This document shows, in pieces, positions 1 through 13,300 of a stretch of 64,000 nt of DNA. The translations under genes were made by a program, and so were the position numbers. Below the pieces are notes generated by a model. That model searched no databases and had not been told where the DNA came from. It was given only the letters and a program-made list of their open reading frames with translations. The stretch comes from Owenia fusiformis (lineage: Eukaryota > Annelida > Polychaeta > Sabellida > Oweniidae): assembly GCA_903813345.2 (NCBI GenBank), contig CAIIXF020000008.1, positions 9,947,278-10,011,277 on the forward strand, in the 5' to 3' direction. Every line of letters begins with the position of its first letter. The stretch's first letter is position 1.

Positions 1-246
1 TACTATGTTTCCTAGCTGACAGTCAAAATTGAACATGGCCTCAATATATCACTTTTCAAAATGTAAAGAAAAAAGTAATGCAATATATTTGCCACCCACA
101 GAGTAAAATGGATGCATTTTTCAATATGTATGTACGATAAATGTCACTGATAAATATCCTTGTAGATACCTTCAAAAATAAATACAAGACATCCACCCCA
201 GCCCTTGGTTTCATCAGTAACTACCAGAGGACAATCCACTATAATT

Positions 247-1276
247 ATGAACGGAAGCCAGATTGATGACAAACTTGATATGACAACTGAAGTTCTCGCA
301 TCTACACTATCTGCAGAGAATAGTAGCACAGGTGTGACTGAAACATTCAGACTTTCACCTGTACTTCCAAGGAATTACCTTATAGCTCATGCTGTGTTTG
401 AATCCATAATTGCTGTTCTTATCGTTGGAGGGAATAGCATCGTGTTGATCAGTATTCTGATTCATAAGAACTTACATACTGTAAATAACATGTTTTTTAA
501 CCAGTCTGGCAGTTGCAGACCTTATTATGGGGTTATTTGTATCCCCGCTCACAATTGACCTCCTCTATGTGAAACCTCTCACTTTTGGTGAATACAAACA
601 TGACAAATGGACATGTATAATACGTTTGTATTTACATGTTATGTCAATAGGAGCATCTTTGTTGAGCATTTGTGGAATTGCCTTGGATCGTTACATTGCT
701 ATCATGCACCCTTTGAAATATAGAAGTATGTTAACCCATCGAAGAGTCATGGTTTATATCCTATGTATTTGGGTATATGTGATCTCACTCTCTGCATATT
801 TATTTTCAGAAGGCAACATTCAATTTAAAGCAAATGAAACTTGCCGTACAAAATATGTTATTTCACCACTTGTTTTCTCCATACTGAAAATTCATGTTTT
901 CGTTACTATATTTGTGAGTGTAATGTCACATACCATTGTTGCCATAGTAGCAGCAAAGCATAGAGCAAAGATCAACTCTGATTTGGTCAGGTTCAACAAT
1001 AACATGGCGGTTGCACATCGTAATGAAAATAAAATTGCTAAGATGATGATTCTTCTTGTTGGGTTGTTCTTGCTCTGCTGGCTACCACAAACAATTAACT
1101 CACTTATTAAAAGGGCAGATTCTCCTGATTGGGACAAATCTCTTAGTTATTATTTGGTCACTTTATCAGTTGCAAATAGTGCGATGAATCCCTTGATTTA
1201 TGGTATTTGGTTTAAAAAGATGCGAAAAGCCATGTTAAATGTTATACAGTGTTCAATGAAAAGTTCCATAGAGTAA
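247..1276 (+). pseudogene. Class A (rhodopsin-like) GPCR, intronless, one-base frameshift in TM2
   Basis: Seven-transmembrane receptor for an unknown extracellular ligand, expected at the plasma membrane. The frame from ATG 247 gives an N-tail with N-glycosylation sites (NGS, NSS) and TM1 with the GN motif. The frame from about 500 onward gives LAVADL in TM2 (D2.50), DRYIAI after TM3, a Cys in extracellular loop 2 (NETC), CWLP in TM6 and NPLIY in TM7, followed by a short basic tail and TAA. The two frames meet at a run of six T's near 492-497: 247-1276 is 1030 nt, one more than a multiple of three, so one extra T explains the break. With that base discounted the length (342 aa) is normal for the class. 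Position 3.32 counts to His, not the Asp of aminergic receptors, so the ligand class is open; the overall look is adenosine/amine-like orphan. It could be a recent pseudogene or a homopolymer error in the assembly. It lies on the opposite strand and downstream of the PNPT1 exons, possibly inside a PNPT1 intron. Confidence 0.85.
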
Positions 1277-1724
1277 GTTACCTTGTTAGCATTCGAGAAG
1301 TTTCACATAACATTTTGACTCTCCTGTACAATACAACTTTATCATTACATGAACTAAGGCGTGTTATGCGATCTCTCTCTATTGTCTAGATATTAAGATT
1401 ATCCTCAAGGATGGACATTGTTAATAGCTTATACTTATACGCATTTTCTCATATTTCATATTGTGTTTCATTGATAATCATATATATTTTGTTTACGTCA
1501 GTTTCACCAGTTTATTTGATTAAATTATTATATTAACAAAACGGTCATTGTTAATGTATAAGTGAGATGTGAATTGAATTGAATAGGTGATATTATAATA
1601 GTGACACTATGTTATTCCAATCCAATGATGTACATATCAAAAATATACAATGCATGTGTATTGTATTTAACATATTGTAAGTCTTCTCAAGAAACCCTGT
1701 ATAATGTATAAATGATCCAATATA
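1277..1724. other. AT-rich flank after GPCR, no gene seen
   Basis: This stretch holds the likely 3' UTR and flank of the GPCR. No long open frame and no repeat structure are evident up to the mariner insertion that follows. Confidence 0.5.
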
Positions 1725-2816
1725 CGAGGGGTGATCAATAAGTAATGGACGCTTTTTTACACAGATACTTTTTATAGACCAATCCCTTTGATTTTCCTAC
1801 CAGTGATACATCATTCAATTATCTATCAATTCTGAAGATTTGAAGACAAAATATATAATACATATTGGTATATCCTTATTTCCGTGAAGGGGGTACAGGT
1901 ACCCCGGGACCGACATTTACGTCACATATTCAGTTTTTAGCCAGTTTGGTAAATTTCAGTTAGATTGGAACTTTTTATATGCAACAAGTGTTGTGTTGTT
2001 TGAAATTTTTTGCTGACTGGAAACACATAAACAGAAAGTATTGTGATGTCATAGTGTTGTATGGAAGGGGTTTGCAGGTCAATTTGAGAAAGCATTGTGG
2101 AAGAAAGGGGTGGTGAGAGAAGGGAACACCCTACTCCATATGGACAATGCACCTGCCCACAGATCTCATGTTCAGAAAACAATATCCCTGGACCTCAAAA
2201 TTGAGCCCTTGGCCAATGCACCATATTGTCCAGATCTGCTCACATGTGACTTGTTTATTTCTATACTACTTATTTCTATAGAGAAAGGACGCAGGTTTAT
2301 TGACATTGGTGAATTAAACATGATAAAACAACCCGTGCAACTGCATCTTGCTACCATGTCAGAGAATGGATTCAGCCTTGTCTCACAATCTTGAGTTAAG
2401 AGGATGAGGAATTGTGTACATGTAGCACTTGATGGAACCTATTTAGATGGCCCTGTGGAATGAATGTGGCATGAATACCACATAGTGATGATAAAATATT
2501 CCAAATTAACTCTGGCAAAACAAAATGGGGTAATTCATGACCATAATGGTTTGTTTTGTTCAGCCTGCATTTAACTGCATTGCATGTTAAACAAGCTAAA
2601 ATAGCTTCAGAATATGTGACGTAAATGTCGGTCCCGGGGTACCTGTACCTCCTTCACGGAAATAAGGATATATCAATATGTATTACATATTTTGTCTTCA
2701 AATCTTCAGAGTTGATAGATAATTGAATGATGTATCACTGGTAAGAAAATCGAAGGGATTGGTCAATAAAAAGCATCTGTGTAAAAAAGCGTCCATTACT
2801 TATTGATCACCCCTCG
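1725..2816 (+). mobile_element. mariner-like element with ~205-bp terminal inverted repeats, internally deleted
   Basis: Ends read cgaggggtgatcaataagta on the left and its reverse complement on the right, each flanked by TA (1723-1724 and 2817-2818), the target duplication of Tc1/mariner. The inverted repeats run from 1725 to about 1930 and from about 2611 to 2816 with few mismatches, unusually long for mariner. Inside, the plus frame near 2095-2394 holds MDNAPAHRS followed by PYCPDL..CD; the two aspartates are separated by 34 residues, the D34D spacing of mariner transposases. The interior (~680 bp) is too short for a full transposase of about 345 aa and the N-terminal part is missing, so the copy cannot be autonomous. 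Confidence 0.88.
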
Positions 2817-2818
2817 TA

Positions 2819-3609
2819 CAATGTAGTTTGTAATTTAATGTGACATCAAAAAACAAATAAAAGTACAAAATACTTTATATGTTTCACAAAAGTAAACAAC
2901 GAATCTTGTTTTTTATTGTTACGAGTCTAGTGAGTATCATTTTGGGCTAGGGGAATAGCCAAACCCAGTGTTGTAAAAACAGAAACCCCTGAATAATGGA
3001 AATGTCATATAAGAGTATAGCAGAAAGACAATTGACCCTTCAGGTAATGCTCACCTGACTTATTAATGCAAACCATATACATTAACTTGCATAATGTACA
3101 ACTAGGTGTAAAATCTAGATCACTAGACTCATTCTGATTTAAAAGTTTCATGGAAATGTATTCACTTTACTTATTAAACTGTAAATCCCAAGAATCCCAA
3201 TGAACAGAAATAAGTATTCACTAAATAACAGACATGATGGCCTATTTCTAAAACATACCACATTCAAATGGAAGGTGAGTTGTTTGAATTGAAATCTTCA
3301 ATTGAAACTTCAAGAATTTATTTGTCAGTTTTAATTTCTTGAAGTCTCTCAATGGTGCTTAAATTTTTTGATCAACTCAGAAATCTCTCCCATTGTAATA
3401 CTAAAACACAAAGACATCATTTGGAAAAGTCTATTACGACACCTTAGTCAATAGCCAGAATACTAATACCACACTATTTAATTATTACATGAACATTGTT
3501 AGCTATGATTACACCTAATAGTATATAAATGCATTGTCTTCACCATAGAAACCATGTAATCATAGTAAGAGGATAATAGAGTCCGGGGAATTTCTCTGCA
3601 AATCAGCCT
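2819..3609. other. Non-coding AT-rich stretch
   Basis: I see no exon, RNA gene or clear repeat. In particular no minus-strand continuation of PNPT1 (its next exon should encode the conserved GDMDFK-type motif) was recognised here. Confidence 0.45.
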
Positions 3610-3619
3610 TTAAACATCT

Positions 3620-4105
3620 TGTGAGTGGTAGGATAAGGTGCAACGAGCCCAAAGTGTTAGTATGATGTACTCATTGTATGAATTTTTAACTATGTTTGTA
3701 CCTACTGTTAGGTCAGTTATGCAGCCAATTTTATGGTGGAATATTAGTAAGAAAAGGCCTATTTTCAACAAACAATTTTGTATCCTAATGTTCAAACTGC
3801 AAACATGTTGCTACCCATTTGTTGTTTGTGCTTTACGCCCTCTGTGCAGCAAAGAAAATGACAACATGGAACACTTCTTGTTGCGTTGTGACATACTTTC
3901 TCATGGGCGACATACACTTACCATGCTTTTAGAAAGTAAATGCTGCCATACAATAAATGAAAATTTGGGCTTCATTTTTGGTATAAATCATTTGAGTTTG
4001 GGCCTAGAGAGTCTTGATTCTCTCTGTTCTGTTTTGATTAGCATTCACTCTATGCATAAAGCCAGGGAGACAATGTTAAGGCATTTTAACTTTTTGTACC
4101 TGTAA
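3620..4105 (+). pseudogene. LINE (non-LTR retrotransposon) 3' fragment, RT C-terminal zinc-binding region
   Basis: The open frame ending in TAA at 4103-4105 encodes about 155 aa. Its centre reads RPLCSKENDNMEHFLLRC, a C-x6-H-x4-C cluster preceded by another Cys, with a following aromatic/His-rich segment. This Cys/His cluster with 'EHFLLRC' is typical of the C-terminal end of LINE ORF2 proteins after the reverse transcriptase. No RT active-site motif (YADD-like) lies upstream in the window, so the copy is 5'-truncated, as LINEs usually are. The clade cannot be assigned from this fragment. Confidence 0.65.
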
Positions 4106-4385
4106 CTTTTATATTACTCTTTTCTTTTACCTTATATCATTGTATACCAATATCATGTGATATGTGACAACTCTAATCTTAGTGTGATGTCCAAAAATTA
4201 AGGACCTTACTAAGGATTAAGATAGATGTAGATGTAAATCTGAAACCCCTATTGACTCACATATTAAGAAACCTTGAAATGTGAACTCACTTATCCAAAC
4301 TCTTTGAGTAGTCCTAGCAGCATTCTGATTAGACAGGTTTTACTGTACTTTGCACCCCAGACTATCTTAAGGAGGATGTACATAC

Positions 4386-7300
4386 CAGAAGATCCTTCAT
4401 GAGGGTGTAGTCAGTGATCTTGCCAGTGTCTGGATGTGTCCTGGTAACAACACCTATAGCTACACCTGCTACATGGTCACTTATAGGCACTCCTGCATCC
4501 ATCAATGCTAAGCTTCCAGCACATGCAGACGCCATACTTGACGATCCTTAGAATAAAAGGAATGCCTTTCGGTTCACCTTATTCTTTTACAATATCAGGA
4601 AAATGATAACTTAGGAAAAATCAACATTATGTGCTGACCTTACGAGGACTTGTCAATTTACAGGAACAAAAGGTAGGTATACTTTCATTCACCTAATTTT
4701 AAAGTAGCAGCATGGACTGACGAGTCGTATCCAGTGATCCTGGCCCTATTGTAAAATGAGAGCTTTGAGTGTGTTATAGCCTTTAATGATGTAGCTATTT
4801 TCCACGTATGCAACTAGAATTTGTGCACATACCTTATATCGATAGGTAATGGCAAAAGAAAATCCCCTAATTCTTTGTCTTTTTCATCTCTCAGCCATTT
4901 TTATTAAACTGGAAGTTTGTTCTCTAATGTCCGCGCAATATTTTTTCACTTTCATTTCAGATTACGCTTTGGATTCGACTTTTAATGCTTTCTAATAATC
5001 GTTAAGTGATTTCTATAAGAAACATTTTCATAAAAAAACTCACACTATCAGAGATTTTATCGACTCAAGCAGCCAGAAAAATTAGTTTCAATTTTACCTG
5101 CTAGGTGATTCGACGTCGACTTGGAAAGAATTTAAAAAATCTATGAGTGGGACTCCTTGTATAGAATTATAGATTCTAAATGATTTGTCAGTTTTACTGG
5201 TTGATGAATATTGCCATATGCATACATTTTTTAAAATAGGAATAAGAAAGAAGAAACTTCGCCCTGATAGCTCAGAAAAGGTAAAATTTAACCATTTTTC
5301 TCTTCACAGTCCTTGTAGCGGCTTTAAATATCAGAAAAAAATGCAGTTACTATTTCTTATTAAAAGGTAAAAAAATCAACATCAAGGTCACTTGCTGACT
5401 GTGCTTGACCTTTTATTAACCAAGTCTTAACTTAGGATAGTTTAAAAAGAAGTGAACCAACCATTGGATTCTAAGACCTCTGCTGTTAGCCTAATAGTGA
5501 ATGGGTAGTTGTCTGGTACCACAGGGCATAGGGCTTTCTCAGCAAGAGCACCTGGAATACAATATGTAATGTATTGCATACATCTAATAGAATGTGTACT
5601 GTGTTATTGACATCTTCTTACAATAAAGCACAGTAATCTGTCTGTCAATGGTAATATAAAAGAAAACAAAGGTTCAATTATTTACAAAATCGCTCCACTA
5701 CTTTTCAGGTTATAGTAAAATATGTAAAAATGATGGCTCTCGAGCATAACTTCTACTCCCATAGAGACTATGTGTACAAAATATGAACAAAATCGGGCCA
5801 ACGGTATTTGAGTTATCGCCCGGACAGACAGATGGACGGAGGTGTTCCCTATATCCCTCCGAACTTCGTTCGATGGGATAAGGAATTTTATGCATTTGTG
5901 ATGAACCTACTAATGATTATTGGTGTTAAAATTTTCATTAAATAAATTGAACTCACCATGTCCAAGCTCCCTTCTCCCAATACCTCCAGGCCTCCCAGTC
6001 TCATTGGTTGCATATGGAGGGAACTGCAACAAATACATTCAAATACTCATAATGTAAATGTACAATGCACTTATAACTCATATAATCTCATATGACAAGT
6101 TGCATTTTTTCATTCATAATATTATAATGCATCATTTTCATGCTTTATGATTATACAAGCACATAAAAGAAGAAAACATACTTCTTGAATATTATTCTGA
6201 AGTAAACATTTGTAAGACAGTACAGTACAATCTGTATATTCAAACATCTGGCTAGTCTAAACACTTTTCGGTCCCATCTTTGATCTCCCATTGACCCCCA
6301 TGTTATAAAACCCTTGAAACGTGAACACCTCCCAATTTGAACGGTGAACAGTCATATTAGAAAAATTAACGTGTCTAATCTGAACACTTTTCATAAAAAA
6401 ATCACTTATTTCATTCAAATTGCTCAAATATTGAAACACTGATTTGCTGAAACATTGAATTGTGAACATCTCGTAATCCAAATGCTTTAACATGGTCTCA
6501 ATATATACTCAATGTATACTATATGACAATTGTACTTTAACATATTGTTTCACTGCAAATAAGAATGTGCTGATAAATGTAATGAAGGACCCACGGTCCT
6601 GTGCTCACATAGTGTAGAACCTTCAGAGGAATGTATATCCTGATTTTCAAACAAAATTATTGATTTTGATTTGTAGTCTCGAACTTTGAGAAACTTAGAT
6701 AGCACAGTTTGTGACCTAGTTTGAGGACCTTTGACCTTGAACATTTTACTTATTCAGAGCTCAGTAGGTCTTTTGTGATTAAGCTGACCAAAATTTACAT
6801 CCAAATAATCAATTTGAAAAATCAACTTTTTTGACCTTTCGAAGGTCACTGAAGGTCAAATCTGAAAAATAAGGTCAGATTTGAACTCCTGGAGTCCGTT
6901 TTTGTACCGTTCGTAGTAACGAACGTTCGCAATTCGTAAATTCATAAATATTTAAAAAGTTACGAATGAGTTGCAAATTCATAAAGTTGCGAATGGATCA
7001 TTTTTGTACGCTTTCGTAAGTCATTCGTAACTTTCCAATTGTTTAGAGTAAGATTTACGAATTGGTTGACGTCATATTCCACAGTTGTCAGGACAGATAG
7101 TACAACAAACAGGGTTGATCAAAATAATAAAACCAAAGTCATACATTAAGAACTTTATAAAAAATAAAAATTCCATGAAAAGTACTAAAATAGATATAGA
7201 AATAGGTTGATAATACGTTGATAACGGTGTTGCCCTTTGTGTTCTCTGATCTAGAATGACAAAACGTCACAAATCACAATATAAATGAATAAATAAGAGG

Positions 7301-10300
7301 CCGTTCGTAAAGTTACGAAAGGGTCAGAGGTGGTATTAAATCTACGAACGAAAACAGGCATGACGTCACTATTTTCGTAAAGTTACGAATCGTTCGTAAC
7401 TTTACGAATCTTACGAAAATGCAAATTTGCGAAATTCGCAAATTAAACAATGGACTTACGAACGTTCGTTACTACGAACGGTACAAAAACGGGGCCCTGG
7501 CAACTTGTAGACGATTTTCCCCCAAAGATTTGGTCAAATTGAAGCAAGTTGAAAAATAACAATTAATTTGACTTTTTGACGTCAAAATTGGCAATTTCTC
7601 GGAAACCGGGCGAACTTGAAAAATGGCAATGATAGGTCAAACAGGCAATATGGATATGCATAAAATGAATGTGAATATGACTCAATACGAATAGCAGTTT
7701 TAATTTGTACAGCCAATGATGATTGACTTTATACATGAGAAAGTTCCCTGAAAATGAGTCCTACTTTTTGTCAAATTTTATAGAGTAAACACCAAAAACT
7801 GTAATTTCAAGAGCTTTGAAATCTTCAGAGAACATAAGTTGCATATACAGCAACTACTACAAGTTATTTGAAAGTTCTACTTCAACAAAGTGTCTAGTAT
7901 TTACAGAAAATTTGACTTTTTGAAGTCAAAATCAGCAATTTCTCGGAAACCGGGCGAACTTGGGAAATCGCGATGATAGGTCAAATAGGCATTATGAATA
8001 TGCATAAAATGAATGTGGATATGACTCAATCCGAATAGCAGTTTTAATTTATGTGGCCAATGTTGATGGACGGACGGACCAACGGACGGACTGACACCTG
8101 GTCAATCCCATAGGCTCACTGTGTGAGCCAAAAATAAATTCATGTACATGAAGACCTACCTCATAATGAAGCATGAAGTTCTTCTCTTTGACACCACTAA
8201 AAGTATAAGAGAATGCTTTATTTGAAAAATAACATAAAGTTTCATATGTTAGATTCTCATGGATAATTTTAAGGTATTTGTTAAAAAACATCTAACATTG
8301 CCGTAATAATAAAAACGATGCAAAACAAAGTGTAAATCTAACTTAAATTGGTATGAATATATCCATAACCTTACGTCTTTAGATGATAAGGTAAGTAAAA
8401 TAATAATAATATTAATGTATTTCATAAATACATAACATTGTACATAATTTCATTGTATATTGTTCCTACATGGAACACTTGGGACTTGTTGCATGAATAG
8501 TAAATATAAACTAGATCAATTCTCACCTTATAAGATCAGCTTTGAGAGCAGATTCAATAGAATCTAGGGTCACTGAACACAGCACCTTTAAATAAATAAC
8601 ATTAGTTTGAAACCAGTTTTAAAATTGCAAAGCAAATGTGAATAATTATCCCTTTGTATGTTGTTTTGATTACTGGATTAGAATGTAACAAATAGTTTAA
8701 AAATATTGAGAATGTGATGAACTAAAAAAATGTCTAAAGTACATATACATATTTTTCATGCCACTAAGAGTTTTATTTTTTATGATAACCAATAATCATA
8801 ATTTCCAAAGATTAGGGTTATAATCAGTAATAGAATGGTTGGTTTAATCCTTGAAATGAATATCTCCACCTCAGGATAAACCGAATATCCAACACCTCTG
8901 ACTCTAAAACCCTATATAATAATGTACCTGTGTCTGGCCCCTCTGAAAGAGAGCTGAACCATGTAGAGGTTTATACAGATCTACACCACATGATATCTTC
9001 CTCAAGTCTCCAATACCACGACCATCACACCTTCAAATAAACATGTTTCTTTATGTTCACATTTTAACACATATTTATCAAACATCAAATTTCTTCTTGT
9101 CCCCACAATGTACAAATGTCCTTGCCTAAGGTATAGCATGATCAAATTAGCATATCAGCTCATGGATAAAAACAACATTTCTTCTTGTCCCCACAATGTA
9201 CAAATGTCCTTGCCTAAGGTATAGCATGATCAAATTAGCATATCAGCTCATGGATAAAAGACTTTCTCTTGTTTCTATAAAAAAATCTATTATTACCAAA
9301 GAAGGGTAAATTGGTACCGTGGGTTCTGGGCTCACATGGTGACAGAAAAAACGGATATAACTTTTTGCTGATTTTTTGTAACAAAATTATTTCAAGCCAC
9401 TTGCCACTATTTTAGGCTGACTGAAAGACAGATGGACAAATCGATGTTAAGTAAAATGGCTGAAAAAAAACCGGATATAATTTTTTGCAAATTATTTGTA
9501 ACAAAATTATTTCATACAACTACTCTTTACAGTGACATGGCTTTTTGCAATGCAAGACACATGAAATTATTTGTAAAGCTAGGAAATGGGCCAAAATTGA
9601 ATTTCGCGAGACAAAAATGGCGACCATTTTGAACCAGGAGTCATAGGGGAGTTTTTTGTATTGATGTTGAACAAAAATAACTTGAAACTGGAATCCTATC
9701 GACAGAGGTTTTAAGCAAATGGTCCAAAAGAGGATTTTGCGAGACAGATGGACAAACCAATGTTAACTAAAATGGCTGAAAATAAAAAAACGGATATAAT
9801 GTTTTGCCGATTTTTTGTAACAAAATTATTTCATACAACTACTCTTTACAGTGACATGGCTTTTTACAATGCAGGACAGCTGAAATTATTTGTAAAGCTA
9901 GGAAATGGGCAAAAAGTGAATTTCGCAAAACAAGAATGGCGACCATTTTGAAAATAGGCGAGCTTTTGAACCAAGAGTCATAGGAGAGTTTTTTGTATTG
10001 ATGTTGAACAAAATTAACTTAAAACGGGAATCCTATCGACAGAGGGTTTAAGGTAAATGGTCCAAAAGTGGATTTTGTGAGACAGATGGACAAATCAATG
10101 TTAACTAAAATGGCTGAAAATAAAAAAAAATGGATATAATTTTTTGCTGATTTTTCGTAACAAAATTATTTCATACATCTACTCTTTACATTGACATGGA
10201 TTTTTACAATGTAGGACACTTGAAATTATTTGTAAAGCTAGGAAATGGGTCAAAAGTGAATTTCGCGAGACAAAAATGGCGGCCATTTTGAAAATAGGCG

Positions 10301-13300
10301 AGCTTTTGAACCAGGAGTCATAGGGGAGTTTTCTGTATTGATGTTGAACAGAAATAACTTAAAACAGGAATCCTAAAACGTGCCACTGTTATTGACGGAT
10401 GGTTGATTTCGCGAGTCAGATAGACAAATCAATGTTAACTAAAATGGCTGAAAATAAAAAAATGGATATAATTTTTCGCTGATTTTTTGTAAAAAAATTA
10501 TTTCATATATCTACCCTTTACATTGACATTCCTATCGACAGAGGTTTTAAAACGTGCCGGTCAAAAGTGAATTTCGCGAGACAAAAGTGACGGCCATTTT
10601 CAAAATAGGCGAGCTTTTGAACCAGGAGTCATAGGGGAGTTTTCTGCACTGATGTTGAACAGAAATAACTTAAAACAGGAATCCTATCGACAGAGGTTTT
10701 AAAACGTGCCACTATAGTGAGTGATTGCAAAAGCTCACCATGTGAGCTAAAAATACCACATTGTTTTAGCAAAGATGTAAGACTTAGATATTTTCATTTG
10801 AACAAATATCTTTTTGTCAAAAAATTATTAAAAATGTTTAATTGTGACATATGGAAGTACTTCAGAATACCTTATTTTCTCATCCAATATTAAATTGCGA
10901 AATATTTGCTTGCATACAGCACTGAATACATCTGACAGTACGGATGGATGGACGTCTGGATAAGTCTCTGGAATGAAGTTATATTTTCGCATTATTAATG
11001 AATTCAATTAAGCCAAGACCAGTCAACAGTGAGCAACCTAAACCAACCAATAGACCCAGAGTCAGTTAGTTTTTATCCGGACAGCTGACTTTTTCATAAA
11101 TGAAGAAATTAAATGATGCTTGGTGTGTAATTTTGACAAGTAGTTTTGAAATTATTTTGATGCATTCTGCTAGCTACCAATTAAATATCTTTATTCACCT
11201 TTCTTGTTTAATTTTACCCAACATGAATAAAAATCTATTTATACATAGCTTATACATAGTTTTTTTACAATATGAACTCGCTGCTTACCTTTAACTGTTT
11301 CAATCACTCTGTTTTTAAGCTCTGACACGGCTTCGTCTCGGGATATCTATAAGAAATATACCGAAAGTTAACTTCTGAGAGTTATAAAAGCATCTAATAA
11401 ATCAAACTGTAGCTTGCAAATCAATATCTAGATGGCAAAAGTTCAATTCAAAATTCATCAATTTTGCCAAAATTCAGTTCATATCACAAAAGATGAAGCA
11501 TTCATGAAAGTGTAGATAAATGTTGGTGAAATAGAACATAAAAATGTTATTGCATGGATAATGGATATACCATTCTGTTGTCAGTTTGTTACCTTGTGAT
11601 GTGTGAAATCTGTGAGAATATCTCTCAAATGATTTGATGACAAGCTGAAAAAGATAATTGGAGTTTGAACAAAATACCACAATGATCACCAGAAATATAA
11701 ACATTGCATTGGGTTCTCAATTTAAATAAGTTTAATTTGAGAGAACAAAACTTCTGAGAACTTGTAGATGATTTTGAAAAAAATTTGCTCAATTTGAAGC
11801 AAGTTGAAAATAAGACATTTTTGACCTTGAGAAGGTCATTGAAGGTCATATCTCAAATCTAAAGTTAGATTTGAATTTCTGAGAACTTGTAGATGATTTT
11901 GAAAAAAGTGAAGTCAGTCTAAACAGTATTTGTTAAGTTATTGGAAGTTGTAAGAATTTGTTACAGACGCCAACTGCCAATCACCATCCAACGTCACAAA
12001 AAACAGAGACCATAACAAGATGTCACCACTTTTTCGTGGTGACATAATAAGTCTGCCTTTATTTTCATGATTCCATTAGAGTACATAGGGACATTCTTGG
12101 CCACAGGGCATTCCCGTACAAACCATTGGCATCAAGTGAAAATCTGGGGCATTGTCATATTAGACTCTTTGTAACACTATACTGTATATCATCCTATCAT
12201 GATTTGTCGAATTTAAAGTTTCAATAAAGAATTCATATAAAACAAAGAATTATTGAAGATCATTCGATAATGCTCCTATGTTCTCTACCAATTACCATTA
12301 CCCAGATTTGACATTGTATTTGCAAAAAAGTGAGTTGAAAATAAAGTCTAATTCATCCATACCTTTGTACTCCAGTTCGTATCTCATCTTCATTCTCTAA
12401 AGTGGTGACATCTAGTGTACGCTTGTTCTTGCCACATTGTGACTGGAGAGACTTAATACTGTGTATTATATGCTGGGTTGCACTGACTCCTTTCTTTATA
12501 GCCTTCCTGAAGTCCTGTTCTGGAACATTCTTGGCAGATGCCTCTAGCATAACTGAAAGAAGACTTCATCATCATTAGGGGTATGAGGGGTATCATTTAG
12601 AAAAAAAGAAAACTGGGCATATCGGTTAAAAGATTGAGCCAATGAAAACTCCATTTACAAACTCCACAAAATGCTTGTATTAGAAAAGTCATCATTAGCG
12701 TGACACTAAAATGGCATTAACACGACACAGCATGGCATTAATAGCATTGATAATGATTCAACTCTTCATGGCACAATACATTACAACAAAGCTGACTCAC
12801 CCACGTGATGGTCCAGTGCACCAGTCACTATCATATCTAATGTACTATGTTGTAGCTCTTTCCTAGTAGGGTTGATCACAGGTACATTGTCTATCAATCC
12901 AACCCTCACTGCACCTACATGGCAAATAAATCAATTATAATTCAACATTATTCTTCAAGTCTCTGTGACCCCCACATATAACCTCTACAAATAAAGGGGA
13001 AGGAGATAGTTGAGTCCAAAGACATGATGTAAGACTATTGAGTTCTTGAAAAACATTAAAATATCAATCATATCATCATTTGAAACTGCAGTCCATCGCT
13101 CAGATCGTGGAAAATTGGAATATGTTTCGCCAACCTGATGAAAAAATTCATTCCAAACACCATGCTAAAAGTATAATGGGGGAAAGTAGAATTACCTATA
13201 GGGCCATCCCAGGGTATGTCTGAGACAGCAAGTGCAGTTGATGCAGCATTTATAGCTGCCACAGCAGGGTCGTGCATCCCATCAATAGCCAAGATATTGC

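Noticed and set aside
9432-9951. Two similar small proteins as a gene pair
   Set aside because: They are units of a tandem non-coding array whose other copies lack the frame.
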